64,000 bases of DNA from Thalassia testudinum (lineage: Eukaryota > Streptophyta > Magnoliopsida > Alismatales > Hydrocharitaceae). The position numbers and the translations under genes were made by a program. The notes under the pieces were generated by a model. That model worked only from the letters and a program-made list of their open reading frames with translations, searched no databases and was not told the origin of the DNA. Below are positions 22,738 through 33,400 of the stretch, piece after piece (the first letter of the stretch is position 1; each line of letters starts with the position of its first letter). The stretch covers positions 36,965,001 through 37,029,000 of the forward strand of contig JAZHRO010000003.1 in NCBI GenBank assembly GCA_037157565.1, written 5' to 3'.

Positions 22738-25032
22738 CTACTCCCTTGGACTAGGGTTAGTTCCATTCAGCTCCATTCATCTCATCTTAGCTGAATGGTA
22801 GCTCAAGCTAGCACATCTCAACTCAACCCAGCTCAAGCTAGCTCAGGTCCAACTCAACTTAGTTGAGTCTAGCTCATCTCAGCTCCCATCAGTTCACTGG
22901 GAGTTCTAGCTAGCTCAACTGAGTTGCTAGGCATCCATCTCAACTCAGGCCTAGCTCATTCTAGCTCCACCCAGCTCATGGTAGTAGAACTCCATGCTAG
23001 CTGAGCTACTACTTATCAACTAGTAGCATAACTAGCTCTAGAGTTCTCATCAGAGGTAGTTCCAACTCAACCTAGCTCTAGCTAGGTTGAGGCCAGCTCA
23101 ACTTAGCTCAACTACCCAAGCCTAGCTACTAGCATAAGAACTAGGTAGCTTAGCTAAGTACTTGAGCTCCCCATGAAGCTGCCTTAGCAAATTCAGCTCA
23201 AAGTGCAGTAGCCACCAGCTCCAGATTATTTTCACCAACTCCTCCTTCATGAAACCCTAGCTCCACCACCTCTACTCTACTAGCAAAGCGAGATTAGCTA
23301 GCTTTGCTAAGCTCCCAACACCACCCAAGCTCCATGGCCATCCACTCCTGAACCCTTAACCCTTACTAAACCCCAACCTAACCTACCTAAAGTGGCACCA
23401 ACCTACACCAACCACTGCCATTCACACCCATTCATGTTGGTGCTAGAAACACCTTATGCACCCCTTCATGTTGACGTGAACATGCCCCCAAATCCTAGCC
23501 CTACACTACACCACATAAGGCCATCTAAACCCTATACCTAAACCCCCTTCTAGAAGCCTTATGTGGCCCCAACACTAGGCCACCCTTACCTACCCTTAAC
23601 CACCATAGACTTGGCGCCAAAATACCACCCACACCCCCTCATTTTGGCGCCACCTATATCTACCCTTAACCCCATAACCACCACCACATGGAGCCATCCT
23701 AACCCTTCCTACAACCCACGCCAACTTAACCCACCTAAACCCTCCTATAGTTGCCGCCAAAGCACCTAACTAAGCCTCCACATATCCCTTAAGTTGGCGC
23801 CAACTAATCCTAGCCATCCGTCTCCTAACTACCACCCTATGACCTAATCCTAGCCTTACAACACATCAACCTACCCCTTAACCCTACCCTACATAGAGTT
23901 GGCACCAACTCTTCCACCCACCATAACCACCACCTCATACACCTCTCTACCTCCATGCCAACCTTCATCCACCATCCATCAACCAACTTCCACATCCTAG
24001 CCTTTCATAATACCACCCTTCCTTTAACCCTAGTTAACTACCCTTACCCCCTACCACTCATATATATACCCATACCTACCACCATTAACATGTAACCTTG
24101 GCTACATTTTTTCCACCTTACTTCCACCTTATAACCGGCCAAGAGTAGTAGTAGAAGAAGAAGATTTAGGGGACACTCTGTCCCCTTGGTGCCTTCCCCT
24201 CTTCTCTCCTCTCTTAAGCCCATGCCAGCTAAGGGAAGAAGCCAGTCTAAAGGAGACCTAGGGTACATGCCTACCTTAGGAGAAGGGTTTGAGGGTGGTA
24301 CACAACCACCCTTGGAGGAGAATTTAAAGGTGGTCCATGCCACCTTTGGAGGAGCATTTGAAGGTGGAATTCCATCCACCTTGGAGGAGACTAGGCATGC
24401 CCCCACCCCTTAGGCTCGCCAGGAGACCACACCTTGGAGGAGCTCTGTAAAAAGGAGGAGAATGAGCTCTTTTTGACTACGGGAGTAGTCACAGTTGGAG
24501 CAAGAGCCTCACCATCTTCACCATCATCATTTAAAGGAGTTTATGTTTTCTTTATTTGTCTTTCCAAATTTTAGTAGAAGCTTCCCTATACTTGTAGACA
24601 TAATTTCCTTTAGTAGAGAAAAAGTTGCCTTCTTTGAATTTCTTGTCGTAATCTTTTTGCCTTAATTTGCTTTGTCTTTAGTGTATCTTCACTCCCTCTT
24701 TCTAATTACCCTAGGTCTCCATGTGCCTAGGGTGAGCTTAGAAAGAGGTTATTTTTGTCACTTAGATTTTAGACAATTTAGTGCAGTCTTTTTTGCCAAC
24801 AATTTTGCGATTGCCTTGTTATTTCAAGACATAAAAATTATATATTTGAAAATGCCAAAAACAAAGTTGATTTCCTTTTCCAAGAAAGCGACTCAATTTT
24901 TGCAAACATTTGGCCTCCTTGGATGACCCTAGATACTTTCCCTATCTAGGATTACAAATTTAAAAGCGACTTAGCTTTTTTGCGTTACAACGATAAAACC
25001 CTAATTTGACAAACTGTGTGAAAAATCAATCA
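22738..25032 (+). repeat. Element C 5' LTR, right piece
   Basis: Continuation of 11896-12040. It has the same zones as the B LTR: AGCT-rich to about 23330, then the C-rich zone with TTGGCGCC palindromes at 23611, 23644 and 23794, a TATA-like CATATATATACCC at about 24059-24071, and GCCTCCTTGGATGACCCTAG at 24913-24932. It ends near ...AATCAATCA. It differs from B clearly more than B's own LTRs differ from each other. Confidence 0.82.
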
Positions 25033-25037
25033 CATTT

Positions 25038-25055
25038 TGGTGCTATTACTGGGGA
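25038..25055 (+). other. Element C primer-binding site (decayed tRNA-Asp type)
   Basis: TGGTGCTATTACTGGGGA against TGGCGCCGTTGCCGGGGA. All five differences are C-to-T, G-to-A or C-to-A changes (four transitions and one transversion). Confidence 0.75.
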
Positions 25056-25394
25056 GGCATGGCTTTGCATTTTATTCATTCTTTCGGTTGAATTGGATCT
25101 CATCCCCATCTCTCTTTTGCTCTCATGTGCAGGTATTGCAGGAAGAAAGTGGGATTCTGAGAAGATTGCAGTACCTTGTCTTCTCGTAGAATTTCAGGTT
25201 GGTTCTTTTTCCTAGTCACACATAGCCTTAAAAACCACCAAAAGAAAATATTAAACTTGGATTTTAGGACCCTAAATATCTTAATGAAGTGAAGTGGTGA
25301 CAACTAAAACCCATTGTTTACTTGTCTACATCATTAAACACCACTCCACTTTAAGTGTTGGTAGTCTGATTTTTGGGTCTAGACTTCAAGTGTG
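25056..25394 (+). other. Element C 5' leader remnant
   Basis: Matches the start of the B leader (GCAGGAAGAAAGTGGGATTCTGAG, ATTAAACACCACTCC, AAGTGTTGGTA). The match stops near 25390, where the sequence passes into F-type 3' UTR. No coding frame. Confidence 0.7.
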
Positions 25395-26299
25395 GATTAT
25401 TCGACCTTGTTAACTGACCTCTATTTTGCAGAACTCAGTAACCTAAGCACCCTAGTCCACACACAAGTCTGGCTCAATGCACTTAATCAATCAAAATCAC
25501 CCCAAAGCGTTTATTCTATTCTGAAAAAGCTACCTAGACAAGAGTGGCTTGAAGATACAAGTTGATTTGGATGAGTTTCCACCATGGAGAGCAGGCAAAT
25601 TCCCCTCGAAGATGCGCAATAAGATATCGTCTCCTCGGTGCTTGTCTCCTAGGATATCTGAATATCCTATAGAGGGTATGTAAGCACCTTGTACTAGTTC
25701 AGGTGCCATGGGTAGGATTATCCTGAAATGTTGATCACTAGGACCTTAATTTAGCTATAGAATGCCATGGGCGGCACTATCTTGAAGTGTCGAAAGCCAG
25801 GGTTCTAGGGGTTGCCATGGGTGGCACTATCTCGAAGCATCAAAAGCCAGGGACCCTGCGAGGATTGATGGTGCGAAAAAGGAATCTGATATAGACCATG
25901 TTTTTGAGCCAATCCAAATCTAGAAATAATCAAGAAAAAGAGAGAAAGCTCTCCAAAAATGAAAAAAATTCTTTTATCTCTCTCTCCTACAAAAAATGCA
26001 CTACAAACTGAACCTCGACTAACCATGTTACAAGAATGGGTGCTTTAACCGTCGGGTTCAACGAACCTTAGGATAGTTTCTGTAGGCCTTAGAACCCTTC
26101 GCGGCAGACTGAGGATAAAGCTAGTCAGGTCTGGATCTTGGTTGGTACTTGAGTACCTCTAGGCCTATTATTAACATTCTGACCTAATTTCTAAAAAGAA
26201 TAATAAATCAGAGATCTGAGCATCAAAGGCATGGTCTAGAACTCGAGTTCTTTTCATAATATTTTGCTAAGGGACTAGCAAAAGTTAGGTATGCGGGTA
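25395..26299 (+). other. F-type 3' UTR joined to the C leader
   Basis: Matches 63091-63982 of element F: TTCGACCTTG...CTGACCT, CAGAACTCAGTAACCTAAGC, AATTCCCCTCGAAGATG and the three CCATGGG..GG.ACTATC units (about 25707, 25767, 25813). It ends in the polypurine region GGGACTAGCAAAAGTTAGG...GCGGGTA. No pol sequence lies between leader and this UTR. No gene seen. Confidence 0.75.
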
Positions 26300-28326
26300 T
26301 GATGATAACATCATCATTAGCCATATCTAGCTTTAATTAGTCATAATCCATAAATAAATGCTCCTACATAACCACCAGAAGATCGTAATTCAGTGCATAT
26401 CTATTCTGATAGATTAACATTAAAATAGGGGTAAATCTGTTGTTTTAATAGTATATCCTAAATGCAGAGCAATCACAGGGTTTCCCATGGGTTTATTAAA
26501 GGTCAAATGGTCATAAATGTCTAATAAGTGGGTTCATGCAGATAGAAACAGGTTCTCACGTGCTTCGAGAATTAATGGACATTTGTGACCTATGGTTCTG
26601 GTTTGAATAAAATTCACCTAAACATTCTAGAAAACATAGAAAAATATTCTACAAGGTTTGGTATGCTTGCTTTGACCATTTTAACCCATTTTGACCTAAA
26701 ATAGAGTCTCAGACAGACAATTGCCCTAATTTGAATTTCTACGCAAATTACCTAATCAAACTTGGTCAAAACCTTAATCTAACTTTGCCATATGATTCCT
26801 TGGGTCCAAATTAGGTTTGTACAAAAATTTGGGCCCAATCAGATATCATCTTGACCTAGTTTGCATTTTGGTCCAATTAGACTCTTTCTCTCTCACTTAA
26901 ACCCCTAGCTTTTGAAATATATTGCAGGGACCCCCTAACTTTGTCATCTCCTTCACATCTAGGTCCCTACTGCCATTAGGAATAGCTACACATCATTAAC
27001 GAGATTCGAGCGAGATGTTCTTGCTCGTATCTCAATCAATCAGTCCCAAATTTGAACCAAAGATTCCTTGAGGAATTCTCTTCCATCTAAACCCAGCCTT
27101 GCCTTCAAAATCTTGCCCTAGGGTTCATGTGAATTCTTGAAAGGTCGCATGTCCTACTTGTGTGAAAACCATGGAGTTACAAGCTTGGTTTCCAAGCTTG
27201 GAACTCCACCTTAGGGCTTACAAAAGAACCCAGGACTCATGTCTTACCTCCTTAGCAAGGTTTAGGGCCAAAAACCTCATAATTCCCTATCTCTGACCCC
27301 TCTCCAACCAAGCTCCGGTGAGATTCCTTGACTCCATTCTTTCGGCCATTAGATGGTCAAATCGAGTGGCCCATTATCTTCCTCACCTTCCTCCACCTCT
27401 CGCCAGTCAAAGCGAAGGCTCCCAGACCTCCTTCCTCGCCGTCCCCCTCCAGAGAGTTCTTCTTCTCCATCGTCAACCTGCCAAAACTGACACGAACCCA
27501 ACTCCTTTCATCTAATTAGAGTAGGTAGATAGGTTCCCTTAGTTTCCTAGGTTAATTTCCTTTATCCAAAAACCAAAAACATCCCTCGATGCCACTGCAT
27601 ACCACCTTCGTCTTCCGCTCCGGCCACACCTCCGGCGAGGTCATCCGCACACTACACAACTCCAAATGCCTCGCCGACAAGTCATACACCCTCTTGACCT
27701 CCCAAATCACCCATTGAACAACCCAATGTTGCACATGCTTCTTCGTCACCGTTTGCCATCATCCATGCATGAATCATCCCACGGACACCGCCATCACATT
27801 CCACACCCCACCGCAATCCTCCTGAGCTTTTTAACCAGTGCCTTTAGCCTGTACTTTGCAGTTCAATTAGCCCATCGGAGCTTCGCCACTGCGTCATCTT
27901 CTCCGGTGTGTTCATCAAGTCACAACCTTGTTCTTCACCAAGAAACCTTCCAAGCACCACAGAAGCATCCCAAGAAGGCATTCAGGTCTTCAATTGAGGA
28001 CCTCAGCTCAATAGCTATGCCAATTGGAGGCATCTCCCTTAGCAAGCTATTGCGGTCGTACGCGAGGAGAAGCCTTGTGGCGATAGTCCCACATTGTAGA
28101 GGGAGGAGGCACGACTGTGGCATAAATTGATTTTCTGTTATTGCCTTACTGCCTCAAGAACACTGGGGGTGAGGTCCCCCCTCCCACGCTCTCTCTCTCT
28201 TTGACTCTCTCTACATCCTTGCAAGATCAACTTCGTGTTTTCTCACGTATCTACGAATCGATTCATGTCCTTTCTAGGCTCTCCAATTGGTAATTATTTT
28301 ATATTATTGTTGAAAGGCTTAGGTAT
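26300..28326 (+). repeat. F-type 3' LTR, interrupted by element E
   Basis: Begins TGATGATAACATCATCATTAG right after the polypurine region and aligns with the F LTR (53127 on): CTCCTACATAACCA, GGGGTAAA, ACCCATTTTGACCTAAAAT. It diverges after about 27000 and then carries a C-rich stretch with coding-like codon use (27589-28130). It is cut at 28326 by element E. I could not recognise the usual LTR 3' end after E (36071 on), so its right end is uncertain. Confidence 0.65.
27589..28130 (+). other. GC3-rich coding-like stretch inside the LTR, origin unknown
   Basis: From the ATG at 27589 there are 42 codons to a TGA at 27715, and most end in C or G (TTC GTC TTC CGC TCC GGC ...), unlike the surrounding DNA. 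A second open frame runs 27666-28130 (154 codons) and contains SFLTSAFSLYFAVQLAHR and SSIEDLSSIAMPIGG. No domain is recognised. It could be a captured, decayed exon of a host gene, or a chance effect of a C-rich promoter region. No matching segment was found in the F LTR. Confidence 0.3.
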
Positions 28327-28951
28327 TGATGACTCTATAATTTTTAGTGTTAATATCATCAATTAGAATAATTTCTAGGGTACTTGTGTGATAATGTCAT
28401 ATTATAGTTGGTTTGGGAACATTGCATGCATATTGCATGATCTTTACATTTAAATTGCTTAGAATCAATGTCTAATGACCTTGTGTACAAGACCATATTG
28501 AAACATGTCTCAGATGAGCAATCAAACTATACAGATCGATATAGATCGATGAACGGAGTCCAACGGACTCAAAATCGCCTCGATCCAACTTTTGTAGCTC
28601 CCACAACAAGTCCAAGGAAGATCAATGGCCAGGGGGCAATGCGACATCCTTACAGGCTTCGGATGAAAAATCTGGCTGTATGGATGGATCCAGAGCAACG
28701 ATCACAGTTCAAAAATGCAAGAATCATCCCGATCCGAGCACTGTGGCATCGTCTACAGTAGAAAGAAGATGGACAACCTAGATAGTGCCACATGGCATCA
28801 TCTGGGTTGCCTCACACCAGCCAGCATCTACCCAACGTCAACACTTCTTAATGTGAATCATTGATTCTTAGTCATTGGATCTTGATCCAACGGCTGAGAA
28901 GCCATCTGCACCTTGCCTCTAAAATTCCTCCGTGCAACATCTTCGTAGGTG

Positions 28952-29004
28952 TAGCATGATGGTTGATAAGAGCACTCTCAAAGAGAGGGCACTGGTTTGA
29001 AACC
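28952..29004 (+). promoter_or_regulatory. tRNA-like module, element E 5' LTR
   Basis: A-box-like TAGCATGATGGTTGATAAG at 28952 and B-box GGTTTGAAACC at 28994, 42 bases apart. Between them CTCTCAAAGAGAG can form an anticodon-arm-like stem. No acceptor stem. Confidence 0.6.
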
Positions 29005-29100
29005 CGCAACCCCCTCAATTTTGCAATTGAGGCACGACACAGCAGCAGCATCAACAGTGCACACAAAGTGCGTGCACGCGCATGCGGAGCAGCAGCATGA

Positions 29101-29158
29101 GGGCAGTAGTGTGCAGCGAGTAGCATGCAGGGCAGTAGTGTGCAGCGAGTAGCATGCG
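29101..29158 (+). repeat. 29-bp tandem repeat in the E 5' LTR
   Basis: Two copies beginning GGGCAGTAGTGTGCAGCGAG (29101 and 29130), nearly identical, and a diverged third from 29159. The E 3' LTR has a single diverged equivalent near 35320, so the expansion is copy-specific. Confidence 0.7.
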
Positions 29159-29887
29159 GGGCAGCAGCGCGCAGTGAGCGTGCGTGCATGCAGCCCCAGC
29201 GCATGCGCACGGCATGGTGCATGACACATGGAGCGAGGCACACGGGCCAGCAGGAGGGGAGCAATGGCTTTGGAAACACATACAGCTGGTCTTCAACGAC
29301 GCTTTGAATGTTGCTATTGACCCGAGGACAAACTTTAGACCTCTTCACCACTATAAAAAGGGACCTACCCCCCTCATCTGCACCCATCATCTACCCAAGA
29401 GTATCCACCACCTCCATATAGCTCCAAGCAAGGACTTGAAGCCGCTGAGCCACCGACGGAAGCTCCTCCATTGCTGTGGATGCCTCGACGCCATCTTCTT
29501 CCTTGTTCTTAGTTTTAATTTCTTTGATAGTTATAGTTTATTTCTTTCATTCATACATTCATATACATTTTTTTTTTATGACAACATTTGGATAATTACT
29601 AGAATATATCTTTGATACCTTGTTCTTATCACCTCTTGAGCACGGATTTCTAACCCTATCTCCCTCTCTCTATCTTTCTCTCTCTCTCCCTATCTCTCTC
29701 TCTCTATTCATTTTGCAAGTGAACAAATTGACATATTTTTGTAACACAAAAGTGATTATCATATTCAATACTTTGCCTCCCTGTGTTCGACACTCAGACT
29801 CAAGTTCGATTCTTCTATTAAAATTGACATTGTAAAACGTGCTATAACAAGCGATTTGCGCAATTGAGTTTCGTGACGATCAGTTTT

Positions 29888-29905
29888 TGGTGTCGTTGCA
29901 AGGGA
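29888..29905 (+). other. Element E primer-binding site (tRNA-Asp type)
   Basis: TGGTGTCGTTGCAAGGGA, 14/18 to the tRNA-Asp complement, five bases past the LTR. Confidence 0.75.
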
Positions 29906-31461
29906 GGCAACGGATCTTTTATTCAATTTCATTTTCTTGGGAATTAATTGTATTCATGTTATCTAACTTGCACTTCTTTCTCTTCTTGTGGTTGCAAGAA
30001 TCTCATGCATCGACAATGAGAGGAGTACGAGTCAGGTGGGTCAAAGGAAGCACAAGAGAAGATTGCCATCAACCCAAAGGTTCGATCTTGTCCTCCCATG
30101 ATTCAAAAGGTAACTCGTCATCCTTGGACAAAGAAAAAATGGTGGTGTTCTAAAACAAAAATCCTGTCTTTTGTCCATCGAAGAAAACACCACCATTAAG
30201 CCTTCAGCCCATTAACTTCGCAATATCATTTTCTGAATTCGGGTTGATGACATGCTTAAAGGATCCTTAACACCCTTAAAAATTTTAATAAAAATTTCAA
30301 AGGTGTTCCTTCCAATAAGCGAACTCCACCTCAAATTTCAAAGCCAAACTTTTTGTGGTTTGGCTGTGAGGAATTTGCTACTGGAAATGTGCAAGGTTGT
30401 CCTAATTTCAAGAGATCTTTAGATTGTTATTGCTGCTGTGAACTCCACGTAGCTCGGATTTGTGAGAAATTTATATTTATGGAAAGATCTTAAAATTATC
30501 TTCACTTCATCTAAATTCTACTTTTCCAATTGAAATTTTTTAATGCATGTCCTAATCAAGATATTAAACTTGTGCACTAGTCTAGAAGTTCTGGACAGAT
30601 TGACCCCCTCTTGAAAAAATGTGAATTTGGGTGGTCTATCATCCTCAAAAAATTTTGAAATTAATATTTTTGAAAATTTCATTCGATTTTGGTCAGGATA
30701 GGGTCATTGCCTGTTTTTATTGGACCCTTCTTAACAAAATCTTAAAAAAAGATTCATCGAGTAAAAGCTGTACACCCAAGGATCTTCTACACTAGGAAGT
30801 TTTTAACTTGATAGTCACACAAAAGGTCTTAAAGAAAATCAATCTTCACTAATTGTGTGACTATACATTTGTGCCTTGTTTGAATGCGTAAACAAGTGAA
30901 ATTTTAAAATCCATTAAAGCAAGATTCAAATTCTAAAAATCACACATCTTAATCTTACTTGTTAAAGAACACTTGTTTTGGCATTGGGTCCTTGCACCCA
31001 ATTGTGCACATGGCTTAAACTAAAATTTTAAGGGCATTAACCCCCTAACGTCCTTCAGTTAATCTTTCAGCACAAGCACTAACCTAGCCCTAAACATTAA
31101 GTAGACGTTGGCCATAGGAATCATTGAGTTCATTTCAAGATATTTTCCTAAATGCATAGTGAATTAATGATGTCTACTTGCTCCAAACGGTGCTGAGTTG
31201 GGAAGCCCGATTACCAAACGACTTAAGCAAGCCGGGGTTTGGCATAATTAGAGGCCTTCGAGACATGATCCCCCTGATTCGCCTTCCCAACTTTACCACC
31301 TTCAAGAGTAAGGACAACACCAAATTCATCATGTGGTTGGAATTTACTTCTGAAGCGTAGGTCACCTAGGTCTACACTATAGGGCCTAGATTTGTTTGCT
31401 TGGTTGTGCACACACCATTCTTTCATATGTTCTTCTCTTATCCTTCCACTTCTTCCAAACA
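29906..31461 (+). other. Element E 5' leader
   Basis: AT-rich, no convincing coding frame. Text such as GAGAGGAGTACGAGTCAG near 30017 parallels D at about 40570 (GAGAAAGTGAGGGTTCGA). Confidence 0.55.
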
Positions 31462-33240
31462 ATGGATTTCCATGCCTATCCTTCCTTCCTAAACTATCCC
31501 CACCATGATTTGTATTCTAACCAAAGTAGATTGTATCCACAGTTTACTTGGGATAACCAACCACCTAGTTGAGGACTTAATCCAAGACCTGGGTGCCCAT
31601 AATACCCCTCTTGTCCCAACTATCCCAATTTTAACCAACATGCATCAACCTCCTATTGGTATACTTTCAACCGACCCACTAAGGGGTATGATCAAAACCT
31701 TGGGGATCCTTACCTTGATTCTCCTCATGATGACTCCTCTTTTAGGTCCTACCCACCCACTAACCAATTTGATAGGACCTACACTCTAGGAGAACACCAA
31801 AACCCCTACCCTTCCCAAGACCATAACCAAGATAGGTCATCTGAATTCAAGGATCTCTCCTACTTGACCTATGGATTGGAAGGGATTTTAGAAAAATGGA
31901 AATTAGCTGATGATCATAAACCTAGGCAAATCAATAATGATCAACCCTTGCTTTGGACTCCCGAAAAAGAATCTGACAGGGAGGAGGACTTAGAACCTCA
32001 ATTATTCTAGAGTAGGACTAAATAGAAAATGGTGGCTCCTGAGGAATTGGACCCTGAAAATGATAGAATAGAGGACCCACCCAAGAACCCAAACCTCGAT
32101 ATGGACTACAATACACATCCTCAACCATACCCTCCCAACTCTGATTTGAATGCTAAGGAGGAAAACCAAGGGAAACCTAATGACACTCAGTCAGTTCTTG
32201 ATAGCCTTCAATTGGAGTTATATAGACAGAATCAAGAATTGATTGAGGGGAAACAAGCCATGATTGATATGTTCCAACAACTGGATGAAGAGTGCTAAAG
32301 AACACTATTGCAAGCAACACCTTTTACGGAATTCATGAAGCAAGGCCTCGTGGTGATCGATTAGACTACACCTATTTACCCAAAATTGGTTCTACCCACC
32401 ATTGATACTCCCCCGGTGTTGGACAACTCATTAGAAAATATCATTAAGGATTCCTTAGAACATGATTTGGGGAGAGTTGAGGACAAACATGAGGAAATTG
32501 GGAATTTGAGGGATGATGTCTTTGAATCCAAATCTAATCTTCCCAAGGAAAGTGATTTGGTGGAAGAGACATCCAATGTTTCAGATGGGGTGTGGGATTA
32601 CAATTATGAAATAATTGACTTTGAATTATTTGAAACTCCCACCACAAGTTTAGAGGGGGGCCAAGGGAAAGAATCTGAGCTAGAGGATGAAATTAGCCCT
32701 TCCTCTAATGCAACCTCGAAAATTGAGTCTGATATGAAAGAGGTTGAAGATAATATTCTAGGGGTCAAGGAATTGGAGGGAATAAGCAATGAAACACTAG
32801 TTGAAGAAGGGATGGATTTTTCTTTGGAGAGAGACCTCATGCTTGATCTTAGGGCTTATTGTCAAACTCTTGATTTTGTTACATGCCCTATCAGAATTGA
32901 AATTCTGTAAATCAAATTCATTGGAATCGATATAACTTTGAGGGATTACAACTTTAAAGGGACACAAGCTAATTACAAAGCCTACAACTTTCGTATCCAA
33001 CATTTTAGATTCGAGTTGCACTCATCTAAATCAACTTCTCTACATGCCTACAGATTAAGAGAGGAACAGACACAGGCATGCATGTTACACCTGTTGCAGA
33101 GTTCCCGTCCCCTAGGGATGGGACTGCACCATAATCTAGTCTACATCCATCGACTTCTGACTCTGGTTTTAGCTGATTATGTCTTCCCCTTCTTGATGCA
33201 GACAATTCAAGTGATTTTTCCCTTATTGTTTGTGTACTAT
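31462..33240 (+). pseudogene. Element E ORFX: single decayed frame in the gag-pol position
   Basis: ATG at 31462 opens one frame that can be followed to about 33240 with no frameshift and only in-frame stops at 31570, 31600, 32008, 32023, 32296, 32362 and 32908. Each could be a CGA, CAA or CAG hit by C-to-T. The N-terminal third is rich in Tyr, Pro and Asn (PQFTWDNQPPS, DQNLGDPYLDSPHDDSSF). The middle is acidic with coiled-coil-like stretches (LQLELYRQNQELIEGKQAM, EHDLGRVEDKHEEIGN). The end is hydrophobic: LGMGLHHNLVYIHRLLTLVL, then DYVFPFLMQTI. The last part matches D (FGLGIHHQLICICGSLILAL). No protease, RT or integrase motif. Function unknown; the N-terminal part may descend from the gag linker. 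Confidence 0.6.
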
Positions 33241-33270
33241 GCCCAGCTAAAGGCACTAAACTCACCGCTT

Positions 33271-33287
33271 CCTGGGAGGCAACCCAG
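33271..33287 (+). promoter_or_regulatory. Conserved hairpin after ORFX, element E
   Basis: CCTGGGAGGCAACCCAG: TGGG...CCCA stem. Same position relative to the ORF as after pol in A and F. Confidence 0.6.
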
Positions 33288-33367
33288 AGGATTCAAGCTG
33301 ACCGAATTAACTATTGATACTCAAGTGGTTTTCTTTCCTCACTCCCTTGCATACATTTATTTCCTAA

Positions 33368-33400
33368 TGAGGACATTGTCCAACCTAGGCATGGGGGGTG
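33368..33400 (+). promoter_or_regulatory. Conserved GGACATTG / G-run block, element E
   Basis: ATGAGGACATTGTCC, then AGGCATGGGGGGTGG, 1.2 kb before the 3' LTR. Confidence 0.6.

Larger units (their letters stand above)
28327..29882 (+). repeat. Element E 5' LTR
   Basis: TGATGACTCTATAAT...GACGATCA. Contents in order: GATCCAACGGCTGAGAAG word (about 28885), tRNA-like module (28952-29004), a GC-rich zone with a 29-bp tandem repeat (29101-29158 plus a diverged third copy), TATAAAAAG near 29352, a CT-rich run (29650-29712), and CCTCCCTGTGTTCGACACTC (29777-29796). Confidence 0.83.

Noticed and set aside
28945..29015. A real tRNA gene
   Set aside because: A and B boxes are present but no acceptor stem or credible anticodon loop pairs; kept only as a tRNA-like module.
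28872..29390. Minus-strand ORF of 172 codons, Cys/His/Ala-rich
   Set aside because: Lies inside the E LTR over the GC-rich tandem repeat; the 3' LTR copy does not keep it intact.
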